A stretch of DNA of 64,000 nucleotides from contig CM070604.1 of assembly GCA_036346395.1 (NCBI GenBank), forward strand, positions 558,001 to 622,000. Reading direction: 5' to 3'. The position numbers and the translations under genes were made by a program. This document shows positions 21,226 through 32,105 of the stretch, one piece after another. The stretch is from Hsuehochloa calcarea (taxonomy: Eukaryota; Streptophyta; Magnoliopsida; Poales; Poaceae). Position 1 is the first letter of the stretch. Each line of letters starts with the position of its first letter. Under the pieces are notes generated by a model that saw only the letters and a program-made list of their open reading frames with translations, was not told where the DNA came from and did no database searches.

Positions 21226-21880
21226 CCGGATGGAGAAATCCGGGGTCCCACACCGCCTCCGGCCCCACTCCCTCCCCTCCCTCCTCCCCGCCGCCGTCGT
21301 GCGCCCTCTCCCCTCCCGCCTCTCCCTCTCCCTCCGCTCGTTTCTCCGCGCGGCGGAGAACGCGAGGCGTCGCGAGGAGCGTCACCTTTTAACCCCATGT
21401 CCGCGCGGACACCGACAGGTGGGCTCCGCTACAGTCCCCCCCCGTGTGACTGATAGGTGGCCCCACCGGCATTGTGATGTGGACCCGTGCGCCGGTGCGC
21501 ATGGACTCAATCCACGCACTGTGCTATGGACCGAGTGATGTGCACATGCCACGTGTCAGCACGTGGGTTTTTCCAGTTTTCTGATTTTCTTTTCAATTAA
21601 AAGTTCAATTGAAAATCTTCAAAAATTCATATATTTTTTCGTTATAACTCCAAAAATTATTAAACTTGTTCCTAAAATTTTCTAAAATCAAGATCTTACT
21701 AATGACACTAGTCTTGTTCAATTTAGAGTTCATTTGTTATGAGTTTTGTATTTATTTGCTCTCTCTACTGTTGTGCCTTTTTCTGATACTTTCATCCGAT
21801 TAGGGTTCGAAGACGCAGAGACCTCCCCTTCGACCAAGCTCAAGAGTACCAAGACCCCATTGCCTTTAACTAAGCCGAGT
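21226..21880. repeat. GC-rich unit with paired G-boxes, left part of copy B
   Basis: 21240-21480 is CT/GC-rich with mixed open frames that look compositional. At 21550 and 21560 lie two CACGTG G-boxes one helical turn apart. 21570-21740 is AT-rich. The right end (21790-21880) shares weak similarity with 19340-19480, so the unit probably belongs to repeat copy B as its upstream part. Confidence 0.4.
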
Positions 21881-22669
21881 CAATACTTTGATCATATGGA
21901 GTCTACATTTCATGCAAATTATATTTATTTAAAATAGCAAAATTGCATGATTTAATTATGTAATCAAATGTATATTAAAGCTTAAGGTAGTTAAACACCC
22001 ATTTGATGATTAATTAATTATTAAGCCATCCTTTGATAATTGAATCCATTATTCCTTGTCACCCTAGTAACTATGTGGTAAATACTAGTTATAGGTTGCA
22101 CTTAAGCGACATGTTAGTCTTGCTTAAGTCCCGGGACATTAAATGTTCTGATCATCATCTTTTAAACATAAAAGTGGTTTTGGGCAATCATTGTGGGTGA
22201 ATGACTGAAATGGTTGAGTTATTGTATTTTTGCTCCTCAAAACCCCTAATAACTTGCTATTACCACATCTAGACGGATGGAAAGAGTGGTGTGTGCTGTC
22301 GTGCACGAGAATGGTTGGTAGGTGGTAGGAACCGCCCGGATGGATTAAGGACTTAATCTTGTCACGACCTTCTGTGTAAAACAAGGACAACTGCAAGTCT
22401 GTAAAGTACAACTTGGCTTAGTAAAATTATTAAACACTGAATGTCATCTCGCTTGATGGATAGAGGGAATGTGCAAGCACGTGTTGCGACCGGCTTGAAA
22501 GGGGCACCGATGAAAGGTGAAGTTTGCCAGCCGCTGAGGGGTAGTTCGACTACGCGTACAACTACTCCAGTCGCTTTGGTGAACATCCCGCACAACATAT
22601 GAGCGTAACCCCATATAGGTGAGATGATGGAAGGGGCGAGGTAGTTTGAAAGGTTACTGTGACGATCGT
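21880..22669. mobile_element. LTR-like repeat copy B, left part
   Basis: Collinear with copy A from about 19480 (TCAATACTTTGATCAT here, TCAACACTTTGATCAT there) through the GAATGGTTGGTAGG and AACTTAATCTTGT.. words. It stops where a nested LTR enters at 22670. Confidence 0.6.
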
Positions 22670-24372
22670 TGTGGATATCATGGGGATATGCTCATGATCT
22701 TAGGATGATGTGACAATTGGCAATGGCGTTAAAGGTTTGTCGTTTCACGTATTTTCGGCAAAGATCCAAGGGCTGTCAGGCCAGTGGTGGTCAGACCGGC
22801 CAATGGCAGTCCGACCGGCCATAGTGGCGGTCGGACCGACACATTTCAGAAAGTGGTGTTTTGAGCTGGGCCAAAAATAGAGGTTGTAGGCAAGAGAGGG
22901 GATTCTATTGCACTTGGTCTCATAATTTTTGGAGTCTCCAGTCAAAAATTCTATTCGTTTGAAAAATTTCAGTAGATTTCGGATTTTCAGGGGCTAAATT
23001 CGGCTAAGTCCCAACTGGCGGTCTGACCGGCCAATAGGTGGCGGTCAGACCGGCCATAGTGGCGGTTTGACCGGTTTTCACTTGGATCGTCGTCCTTCGT
23101 GGCGGTAATGGTTGGTTGTTAGGTCAAAGTCATGAGTTTCAGTGCATATGTATTGCATGATGCATATTTTGACTAACATAGGTCAAGTTGTGAAGAACTT
23201 ATTCCCGGATTCGGTTTGCTTGACTATTGTTGTGCAGGTTGCTTGGTGGTCAATGACAGTCAATGGCGAGGATGATGGGGATTAGGCTTGGAGAGCTGAG
23301 GTCCAGAATGATCGACGATGCCGGGTGAGGTCAATGAACTCGAGGGTGGTGCAAGATAGACAAGGGTGACCTATTGACTAACCCGAGACGCAAGATGGCG
23401 CAAGGTGAAGCTGATTAGGTCAAGAGGTGATAAAGACGGCGCATTAAAATACGTGCGTGTGTGACCCGTTTGTTTTGGGCCTTAACGGGAGCCCAATTGA
23501 GTTAAACTTCTAGAAGGTCTAATCCTCCACTATAAATAGAGGAGGGTGGTGGCTGCACCTCTTCCCCGACTCTTTCATTGTTTGAAACCCTAATTTGCTT
23601 AGGGAGAGGAGATGTGGAGGTTAGGGTTCTAGAAAGTTTTGATTTGATTTCGTGCTCATAGATTGAGCTTTGTCCTCCATTGATGGAGTGGCAGTAAACT
23701 AAAAATCATATCAAATCAATCCAAGGAAAGTTTGATTAATGTTTTGTCTCCTTGCTTTCCTTCTCTCTATTTGATGATTTTGAGTCTTTTCTTTGATCTG
23801 CGAGTTTTTGCTTGAATTCTTCACGTGATCTAGCTTGCTGTGACATGTGGGAACATATCTAGGATCATCTTGATCATCAATCACTCACGAGCAAGATTTT
23901 AGATCTAGTTTTCGTTTTGACTCGGTTTTGAACCATCTTCATCTCAAACGGAAAAGGATCGTAATTCTTTCAAGAATTTTCACAATCTTCGATTGTAATA
24001 GGTTCCTAACATCATAGAGAAGGTGTGTTCCAAGTTTCATCGAGTTTGGAGTTGTAGATCAAAAGTTACATCTATTTGCAACTTCGCTCATCGGGCTGTT
24101 TGATCTGTTCTTCAGGCCGGCGGTCAGACCGCCAGGGGTCAGTGGTCAGACCGCCATTGACCCAACGGTCGGACTTCCCAGCACTGAGTTTCTTTAGCTT
24201 GTGTTGATTTTTGTCGTATCGCTTAGGGGGTTAAATTGGATTGAATTCTAGTCTCCCGCTGTACTGGTATATTGATCTTCATAGATTCCATAGCTATTGG
24301 AGTAAAATCTTATTGAATCAATTATTTGTGAAAAAGTGAGCACCCCCCTCCAGTCGCCTTTTCGGTCCAACA
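22670..24372 (+). mobile_element. solo copia LTR nested in copy B
   Basis: The right end reads GCACCCCCCTCCAGTCG...TCCAACA, the plus-strand equivalent of the TGTAGGATC..GACTAGAGGGGGGTGAATAG edge of the LTRs at 7041 and 9304. A TATA box (CTATAAATAGAGG) lies near 23532-23544. Clusters of CGGTCAGACCG and close variants lie at about 22775-22840, 23008-23075 and 24118-24175. The proposed left end TGTGGATATC at 22670 is preceded by ATCGT, and the right end is followed by ATCGC, a 4-of-5 match for a target duplication. The element body is absent. Confidence 0.65.
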
Positions 24373-25435
24373 ATCGCTCAACTTCATAACTACGAAATCA
24401 TGGGGGTAACGAGTATGATTTTCTCTTGTGGGTGCAGTGTACAACCTCTGCAGAGTCTAAACTGTTTAAACAGCCGCGCCTACGGTCAAAAGCAGACATG
24501 AGAACGTAACCTGAGTTAGTTCTATTTCAAAAACCTTTGTGGGTGGTATGAAAACCAAGTTGGCTCATCCAGCCTGAGGTTGGTGAATGGTCTACAAAAC
24601 AGGTCGGCTCTCCTAGTCTGAGGTTTGTGGATGGTCTACAATACCAGGTCGGCTCATCTAGCCCGAGGTTTGGTTTTTGCCTGAATCGTCATATCCAGTG
24701 TTGTTAATGTATGGAGGTAACTCCAATCGAATGAAGCATTTGTAGAGTTTTCGACGCAGGGAACCTCTACTGTTATTTAATATCGCAATTACTCTCTTTA
24801 ATAATATGCAATTTGTTTAAAATGCAAAGTCATAGGAATTGGTAATTATGATAATTGAAAAATATTACTTTAGCAAATAAAATAACCCGAGCCACACTTG
24901 TTAAGCCTTGCATGTATATATATTGTATCTTATGTGTTGGCTCGCGAGCACGGAAGTTGTGCTCATCCTCGCTCTTTCCCTAAAACCCTCAGAAGCAAGA
25001 AATCCTGAAGCTTTTGACCACTACGATGAACGAGACGTCTAAAGATTTAAGAGTTTTTGAAGCGTAGTTTAGCCCTTTAGCTGTTCTAGTCTCGCCTCAG
25101 TCTAGCTGACTCCGTCGGTTCTTGTGTGCATCCTATATTATCTGAGTTTCCTTTTGGGTAATATCGGACGCACACGGGTTTCCCTAGTCGTTTGCCTGTG
25201 GAGAGATGTGCTCTCACCCCTTTTTGCTTCCTCTACTTTTGTGATGTAATCATTTGGCATGTTCGGCCCTTATTGTAAAACTTGGCTCGAAGTGGTCTAT
25301 GTAAACTTTGATATTTAAATTAATGAATGGTATGGTTTTACGTCATGTATAAATTGATTCAGAAATGCGTCTGTGAGTACTATCTACTAATCCAGAGAAT
25401 AGCACAGTGTTTTCACAGAGGATTCAGAATTAAAA
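24373..25435. mobile_element. LTR-like repeat copy B, right part
   Basis: Resumes similarity to copy A at GTACAACCTCTGCAGAG and runs through GTTGGCTCGCGAGCACGG, CGTTTGCCTGTGG, GTTCGGCCCTTATTGTAAAA to AGAGAATAGCACAGTG and TTTCACAGAGGA. It contains a short local repeat of GGTCGGCTC.TC.AG.C.GAGGTT (24553-24672). Confidence 0.6.
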
Positions 25436-25586
25436 AAATCCGACTACGACAGATTTCACGGGAAGGGGACCTTCACCTTCAAAGCGAAGTATCCGGGGGA
25501 TCTCAAGGCCACCTGACGAAAGAAAGACAAATCGATAGAGGACGTTCTGGATATCATCACTCGAGGAAGGGGCATACCGACACAGA
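25436..25586 (+). pseudogene. possible exon fragment left of the Mutator element
   Basis: The plus frame from about 25442 reads YDRFHGKGTFTFKAKYPGD, has one stop, then DKSIEDVLDIITRGRGIPTQ up to the transposon edge. It looks coding but I do not recognise it. Across the Mutator element a plus frame opens with NNIYLPIEGQRTFRVHEGW (30882 on), which might be its continuation; this is a guess. Confidence 0.3.
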
Positions 25587-25765
25587 GGGCAAAATTTGAT
25601 ATATGCTACTGAGAAAGTTGTCACTTCGAGGTTTGCCACTCAGTTTCCTGAAATTCGTCGGCAAAATTTGATATATGCCACTGAGAAAATTGTCACTTCG
25701 AGGTTTGCCACTCAGTTTCCTGAAATTCGAAATTTGCCACTCCAGTTTGTTTTCCCTTTCAAATT
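25587..25765 (+). repeat. left terminal inverted repeat of MULE, with tandem duplication
   Basis: ATATGCTACTGAGAAAGTTG, then TCACTTCGAGGTTTGCC and further to about 25765, is the inverse of 30785-30881. The outermost 72 bases are present twice in tandem (unit starts at 25589 and 25661). Confidence 0.88.
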
Positions 25766-26306
25766 TGCCATTTTCACCACTTTTCTTCTATTTTCTATCA
25801 ATTTCCATATATCTCAGTGGTAAACTTCCGGTTTTACCCTCCACCTCAACTTCATCAGTTTCTCATCCGTTTCTCATCAGTTTGGAGCCTTCTCGTTTCT
25901 CATCGCCCTAACCCGTGAGGCGTCCTGATGCCCATTTTCATATCAAATATAAGTAATAGGCTGAGGTTCTGATGCCCATTTTCATTAGATGGGTCCTTTT
26001 GGGGGCAAAGATGCATCCTCCAGATTGGACTATTAGGACAATGCATTACCTGAGTCATATTTGGTGCAAAAACCATATCAATATTTCAGTTCCAAAATAA
26101 CAGTTCATACACAAGTCATCCGGTTCATACCCAATTCATCTAGTTCATACCCAGTTCATCCAATTCATCAAGTCTGAACCATACACAAGTCTAACGTCAA
26201 GTCTTAACCATAAAGCAAAATAAAGGAAGATGCAACAAGTCTGTCATTACATAGGAACATGCAACAAGTCTGTCATCACAAAAGCTTCACATTACATAGG
26301 AACGAC

Positions 26307-29300
26307 CTACTTCTTCTTCTTAGGGGTTAGCTTCTTTGTGGCTAGTTTCTTAACTGGCGATCTCATCTTTTGTGGGGTAGAAGCAGATGATTCTCCTCCA
26401 AGACCATGAGCAAATGTGAGATCCACTTGCTGCCTCATCATATTCAGTTGTGGAGCAATTGCACGACCATCTCCTGTGGAAGAAGCAGGTGCTATAGCAA
26501 CCTCAGATGACTCTGCCCTATCCTTCTGACTCGTTTTCCTTCGAGGGTTTCTTTTCCTATAACTCATACGTGAAATTGGCTAGTGCATTATAATAAAATG
26601 TAAGTATGCATTTTAACACATATTTTCCTTTTCTTAGGGGCTTTTAGAGGGCATGCTCCCCTGCTTTGATGTCCTAGTTCTCCACAGGTCTTGTACTTCT
26701 GTTTACTTTGCTGCCTTTTTTTTGTTTGGCACCTCATTGGCAGCCTTAAACCTTTGTGTCTTTTGTCTTCCCGCCGACCTTTTGAGCTGAGGTGGGTGAA
26801 GCTTGAAACCAGGATCAACCTTTGGCCATTGGGACTTGTCTATCATCGGTTGCACAATCCCAGCATATGCTGCTTTAAATTTAGCCAAGGAGAAGAAATC
26901 ATCAACATAGTCCTCCATATTAGCCTGCCGATTGCTACAGATGAATCGCAAGGCATGCTGGCATGGTTTCCCAGCTACTTGCCATTCTCTACATGTGCAT
27001 TTCCTACTGAGAAGATGGACCACATGCCTTCTATTGTCAAGCATGTTCACTACCTCAGCACTTGTATTTGCTCCCGGGGTCTCCTTCAAGTGTCCAAGAC
27101 CTCTAGTGCTCGCATTGAGTTCATGAATAACAGCTGGAAGTATTCTACCCTGCAATCTGTCTCCAATCCTCCTCCTCTTATCACAACGCTGCATAATCAA
27201 GTTCCGGATGGTGTCCATGAGTTCAACCACCGGAAGATCCTTAACATTCATGATCCAAGAGTTGTACGTTTCTGCAATATTGTTGTGCATGTAGTCACAC
27301 TTCGCAATCGTATTGAACAAGGCCCTACTCCAGATGTGAGGGTGGTACTGGTTGGGGTACTCTATGTTGGAGATATGCCCTAGGGGCAATCATAGAGATG
27401 ATGATATTTCATTGTATCCATGATTTAATAAATGTTCATTGAATATTGCATTTGTGTTGATTAACAAGTATGTGACTTGTTTGTGAAACTCTTTATTTGT
27501 ATGGTTATTCTAAAGTTGTCCCTAGTCGGAGTTCATGTGAGGACACACGTGAATGGTGGATTAGCACATGTATCGGTTGATGACTATGTTTCACAGGTCA
27601 TAGACATGGAGATGTCAAACCAATAATGTGGACACATGTTTAGAACATGGGGTTGGACCGACCCATCATGAGACATAACAATTATACTTATGGTTCTCTC
27701 TACACAATGTGCACGCCTTGTCCTTAGACCTAAGATTGTCGCATGTACTTGAGATGTGAATCGACCTACTTAGGGGCTATCAAACGCTACTCCGTAACTG
27801 GGTAGTTATAAAGGTAGTTTTCGGGTTTGTCATGAAGCATGCTGCGAGGCATGGTCAGTCAAGATGGGATTTGCCCCTCTCTACCTGAGAGAGATATCTC
27901 TGGGCCCCTCGAGTGATCGGATCCAGAAATGCATGACCATGCTACTTAAGGTTAAGAGTTAACCTAGTAAGGGATTCCGGATCACAAGATCGAGAAAGAG
28001 TGGTCAGCTTGGAGGTCAACCGAATATCGTGAGGTAAAGGGATTGGCATGTACATAACGTTGTGTTGGTTCGTCCGATATGATCTTTGTGTACGTTTAGG
28101 AGTTGGGACGTCTTGCTAGAGGCCGCTACCAACTATTGACCAAGTATGTATACTCGTGTCATGTCTAAACATACGTGAACCTAGAGGGTCACACACTTAA
28201 CGGGCTGAAGCTTAATTCGGATTAGATCCGAATTAAAGTGGGCATTGAGTCCTAATGGGCCTCTATTGGTAGAAGCCCATTGTAAGGACGTCTATAAAAG
28301 GAGGGCAAGGCGCCTGAGTTTGATCGGTTTTGGGACATCCTCAAACCCTGGCCGCCACCTCTCCCACGCCCTAGTCGCTCGCGCGGATCTAGCAGTCCGG
28401 CGTGCGTTGCTTTCTCCCGTACGTGTGGATACCTTTGGAGGCGCTGCATCTGTAGCGTTTTGGACGAACCGCAAGAGGGGAGCTGTACGTGGGATGCCGC
28501 GACGAGGACGAGGAAGTAGTACGACTACTCGCCCGACGTCTCGCATCAACTTAGTACGACTACTACGCCTCGACGTCTTTGCATCGGTTTCGCGACTCTG
28601 GCGTCTAGTGGTAAGACCGTGATCTATAACTGCAGTGATCTTGGTTTACGGGTAAAATTTTTATTAATTTGCGCTAGTGTAGCCTACCCTTAACCCTTCA
28701 CTCTATGGCCGCTGGACAATTTTCTTGAATTACTTGAATGTGCTCCTGCAAATCCTCATATTTCTAAGATCATGCCACTGTCCACATGTTACTTGAGACC
28801 ACATGACCATGAAACTTCTTCTGCATGTTCCCCCAAAGATAGTGAAACACTCTCTATGCTCAACATCAGGGAAAACCCTCTTTACACCTGCACATACCCC
28901 ATTCCCGACATATGTATGCAAAGTCAGCCCATGTGGTTTGCCGATTGCCTTACGTAGTTGCTGCATAAACCAAATCCAATTCTCTGCAGACTCCGAGTCG
29001 ATAATACCATATGCAACCGGGTACATCCAGTTGTGGCCATCTATGGCCATAGCAGATGCCAACTGGCCATTGTACCTACTAGTGAGAAAGGTAGAGTCGA
29101 TGCCCAAGTACAGTCTACATCCATTAAGAAATCCATCAATGCAGGGCTTTAGCGCAATGAACATCTTGTGGAAATGTGTCTTCCCACCGCACACCTTGGT
29201 GTCTATCTCAACGATGCTACCTGGCATTATTCTTTCAAGCTCTGCCTTGAAACTGTACAAAGATTGGAAACTCTCCTCCCATGGACCATATAGCTGCTCT

Positions 29301-30540
29301 AGTGCTAACTGTCTCCCAGCCCACACCTTTCCATAGCTAATTGTGACATTGTATTTCTGTTCGAGTGCCTTTTCTAACTCACTTGCACCTATAGTTGGAT
29401 TTGCCCTAATCAACGGAAGAGCCCTATCTGCCACCCAGTCCTGCGATGCCATACAACCCTTTATTCTGCTTGTTGAAGCACATTTGTGGGAATCAACCAA
29501 CACTGTAACCTGCAGATAGATTGCAACAACTTAGTATTTACCAACTTAGTATTTTACACAATGAAATGAACATTACTTAGTACAACTTAAACTATGTTAC
29601 GTTAGTACCGTGACGCTTTGATCAATCCCAGTGTGCGCAGTTATTCTCCAAGGACAGTCCTCCTTCTTGCATTCTCCTCTGTACCTTTTTTTTTTGTCAG
29701 TCTTACATTTGCCTATCTCAAACTCCCCATTAATAGCAAATTGCCTCAAAGCTAATATGAATTCTTTCATATTAGGAAAGGTGCTGCCCAATTCAATTCT
29801 AGGATTTTCCTTATCATGCACATGCACTGGTTCCACATGTGCATAGTCTTTCACTAGTAAGTCATCCTCTGTATCAATACCACCATTGTTCTGACCACTA
29901 GCATCATCATCATTTGGCTCCACATGTGCATACTCATTCTCCTCAGCCCTTAGTCCAAGCATGTCAAACATCTGATCGTCCGTAATGTACACACCATTTC
30001 CATCCACATTAGCAGAGCCGGGAGGATCCACTTGGGGAATAGCAAAACCTGCCCCTTGACTAGCCCATATGAGAGTGTGCGTGGAGTTATCGCAAGGACT
30101 GTTTGGTTCTTGCCATTGTGATGTTTCTGCCTGTTCACTAATAGGATCACCATGAAAGGATAGTTGTGCAGGAGCAGGACTCACAGACTGACATTTGCGA
30201 AGCACTAGAAATTCCATTGCAAATAGCTGACAAGTTTTTTTCATATCCACTATAGTGATGAACAAATTAATCAACTTGCTATCCATGTTTGCATCAAACA
30301 ACCCCACAAGTTCTGCATCGCTACATATCCTTACTTGTGTTCCTTTCTTACTATCAAAGTACCATATCAAAGCATCCTGCGCCAACCCTCAATTTGACTT
30401 CCGTTTCAAGTCAGCGTTCAGATCTAACATCGAGTACAAATCTCTATCATCTACCACCAAATCGTGAGCTACAACTGCATATGATTTAGTGCTACCATCA
30501 TCAAGTTGTGCTACGTACGCAGCAAAGTTAGCAACTACTC
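26307..30540 (-). pseudogene. MuDR-type transposase, broken and interrupted
   Basis: Minus-strand order: an N-terminal domain (about 30540-30240, with AYVAQLDDGST and ALIWYFDSKKGTQVRI), a linker with acidic repeats, and a Cys/Trp DNA-binding region (FPNMKEFILALRQFAINGEF, CKKEDCPWRI). An intron of about 100 bases runs 29608-29510. Then comes the catalytic domain (LYLGIDSTFLTSRYNGQLAS, YPVAYGIIDSESAENWIWF). After the inserted LTR it continues WSRALFNTIAKCDYMHNNIA, then the SWIM zinc finger CTCREWQVAGKPCQHA (about 27000-26950), and a C-terminal knuckle near 26690 (CGELGHQSRGACP). A stop near 30390 and frame breaks disable it. The usual second catalytic Asp (in an SD/TD-x-x-K-G-L motif) is replaced by YVGNGVCAGV. 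The gene product would have cut and joined the element's ends. Confidence 0.9.
27365..28700 (+). mobile_element. solo copia LTR inside the MULE transposase, 5-bp target duplication
   Basis: It starts TGTTGGAGATATGCCCTAGG, a known Angela/BARE-like copia LTR opening, and ends AACCCTTCA; length is 1336 bp. The flanks are perfect 5-bp duplications CTCTA (27360-27364 and 28701-28705). A relative in opposite orientation lies at 46395-47017. The GC-rich open frames around 28250-28620 are within the LTR and follow composition. Confidence 0.93.
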
Positions 30541-30784
30541 TATATGTGGTACCACAATCAACCCTACATCAACACCAACAAATAAATGAAATGCGAATAA
30601 CATGTTAGCTACAACGAAGAGTCTTCTTTCACAACACATATGACAGGAAAAATATATTTACCCGCTGCTACAATGTGATTCTTCCATTTGAATTCCACTG
30701 ATGGGGAGGAGCGGGCCGAGGGACGCGGGTCGGGGGAGGCGCTGGGGTGTGTGCGAGCGGCACCGGCTGAGGGGAGGCGGCAAA

Positions 30785-30881
30785 TTTGAAAGAGAAAACA
30801 AACTGGAGTGGTAAATTTCGAATTTCAGGAAACTAAATGGCAAACTTCGAAGTGACAACTTTCTCAGTGGCATATATGCCC
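30785..30881 (-). repeat. right terminal inverted repeat of MULE
   Basis: GGCAAATTTGAAAGAGAAAA to ..TCAGTGGCATATATGCCC is the inverse of the left end. Only one copy of the outer unit is present here. Confidence 0.88.
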
Positions 30882-30943
30882 AACAACATCTACCTCCCCA
30901 TCGAAGGGCAACGGACCTTCCGGGTGCACGAAGGCTGGAATCC

Positions 30944-31393
30944 ATGGCGGCTGCGTGGCTCCTCTTCTCGCAGGGCCCTACGGTGGGAGCCCTTTTTGTT
31001 GACGAGGAAGGCGATTACCTCCGCTGCAACGCTGACAACGAGTGCGTCTACCGAGGACCTAGGACTGGCAGCGTTGGGAGGGGCCCGGCGCCGGCTAACC
31101 ACGCGGTGGTCTGTTTCGCATACCGTTTCATGGGCGGCTACAATGGTGGTGAGCTGCAGTTCCGCGTCATGGACAACCACGAGGACGCCGGCCCGATGAG
31201 GTGGGTGCTGTACGACACCATTGAGTATATGCACCTTCCTTTGATAGAGAAGCCACTGGACTATTCTCTGCTCCGCCGCAGGAACAAGAGGCAGGACACC
31301 GGCATCCTGTCGCATGTTAGCCACAGGTCCTCCGAATTAGTTAAGGAGATACGGTCCTGGCTAATTCGGGAAGACATGTCGAGATACATGTAG
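30944..31393 (+). pseudogene. partial DUF569 copy (3' part), copy 2
   Basis: From 31101 the sequence is nearly identical to exon 2 of the DUF569 gene (VVCFAYRFMGGYNGGELQFR, MRWVLYDTIEYMHLPLIEK, NKRQDTGIL) and ends SSELVKEIRSWLIREDMSRYM and a stop. The first 52 codons (MAAAWLLFSQGPTVGALFVD...) are unrelated to copy 1, and no DUF569 N-terminal domain precedes them. The open frame of 149 codons could be a chimeric gene or simply a truncated duplicate. Confidence 0.65.
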
Positions 31394-31507
31394 ATAGAGA
31401 CATACACGAGGTTTATCATTCGGTTTCCAAAAAAAACGGCTGTAATTGGATTCGGATTCCAAGGAAAGTTGGCCTCGACCTCGGATTCGGTTGTCGCTGC
31501 TCCGCTC

Positions 31508-31516
31508 TATATATAT
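31508..31516 (+). promoter_or_regulatory. TATA box of small gene, copy 2
   Basis: TATATATAT, 105 bases before the ATG at 31622, at the same place as in copy 1. Confidence 0.6.
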
Positions 31517-31621
31517 CCTTGGGAGTTATAGAATCAATCAACAAGACTCGTGCGGTCGAGCATCGATCCTAGAAGTACTAGATTAGATACAGAGGCCGGA
31601 GGGATCTTAAGAAGATCGAAG

Positions 31622-31939
31622 ATGGGATCTCTGCTCTCTTGCGCCGCCGCCACCGCCGCCGCGTTGGACAAGATGATCCTCGCTGCGTTGGACAGGATGT
31701 GCGATGGGTTGGAGAAGGTGGTGGATGCGTTGGAGAGGGCGCGGCTCGGGAGGGAGATAAGGATGATGATTGAGGACGAGGCCGATCCCAACCGGGAGCC
31801 CTTCCCTCACGAGCTGCCCCGCGAGGAGCAGATGAGGGAATGGCAGCGCTGGATCGACGAGGTCGACCGCGAGTCTCCCGGCGAGACTGTGCTATACCCT
31901 CAAGCCATAAGAGCACGTCGGCGCCGGCGCTTCTTCTGA
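31622..31939 (+). CDS. small protein, putative N-myristoylated, copy 2
   Basis: This encodes 105 residues opening MGSLLSC like copy 1 (Gly2/Ser6 myristoylation context, Cys7). Changes against copy 1 are an Ala to Thr in the alanine run, Asp-Glu-Val-Asp-Arg-Glu-Ser in place of Asp-Glu-Phe-Asn-Arg-Asp-His near the end, and loss of eight residues before the Arg-rich tail. The frame has stayed open in both copies, which suggests recent duplication or constraint. Function unknown. Confidence 0.62.
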   Translation: MGSLLSCAAATAAALDKMILAALDRMCDGLEKVVDALERARLGREIRMMIEDEADPNREPFPHELPREEQMREWQRWIDEVDRESPGETVLYPQAIRARRRRRFF

Positions 31940-32105
31940 TTTTGTGTGTGCTGCCTTGTTGTTTCTTTGGAATTGGAATTGGAAGATGAGTCAGAATTTA
32001 AAGGCATTTGCTATTTGTAAGTGGTTGAAAATTTCTTAAGTCAATTATTATGACTATTGGGTTTGTATAGACAATAACGTGCTATATATGATTGGGTGTT
32101 GATCC

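Larger units (their letters stand above)
25587..30881 (-). mobile_element. Mutator-like element (MULE) with MuDR-type transposase
   Basis: Terminal inverted repeats of about 100 bases bound a 5.3-kb element whose transposase gene reads on the minus strand. It was entered by a solo LTR (27365-28700). I looked for a 9-bp target duplication and found none; the right flank is AACAACATC and the left flank CGACACAGA. The 26000-26300 stretch inside the left end contains short repeats of CAGTTCATCC-type words. Confidence 0.88.
31101..32105 (+). repeat. segmental duplicate of 14911-16508 lacking its CACTA pieces
   Basis: Near-identical to 14911-16508, apart from the CACTA fragments at 15112-15222 and 16000-16481 in copy 1 and a 24-bp in-frame indel in the small gene. 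Direct orientation, about 16 kb apart. It ends about 530 bases before the FtsH start codon. Confidence 0.92.

Noticed and set aside
28245..28622. Arg-rich plus-strand frame near the end of the 27-kb LTR
   Set aside because: Lies wholly inside the solo LTR and is typical of its GC-rich downstream part.
25578..30890. 9-bp target duplication of the MULE
   Set aside because: Flanks CGACACAGA and AACAACATC do not match, also when shifted by a few bases.
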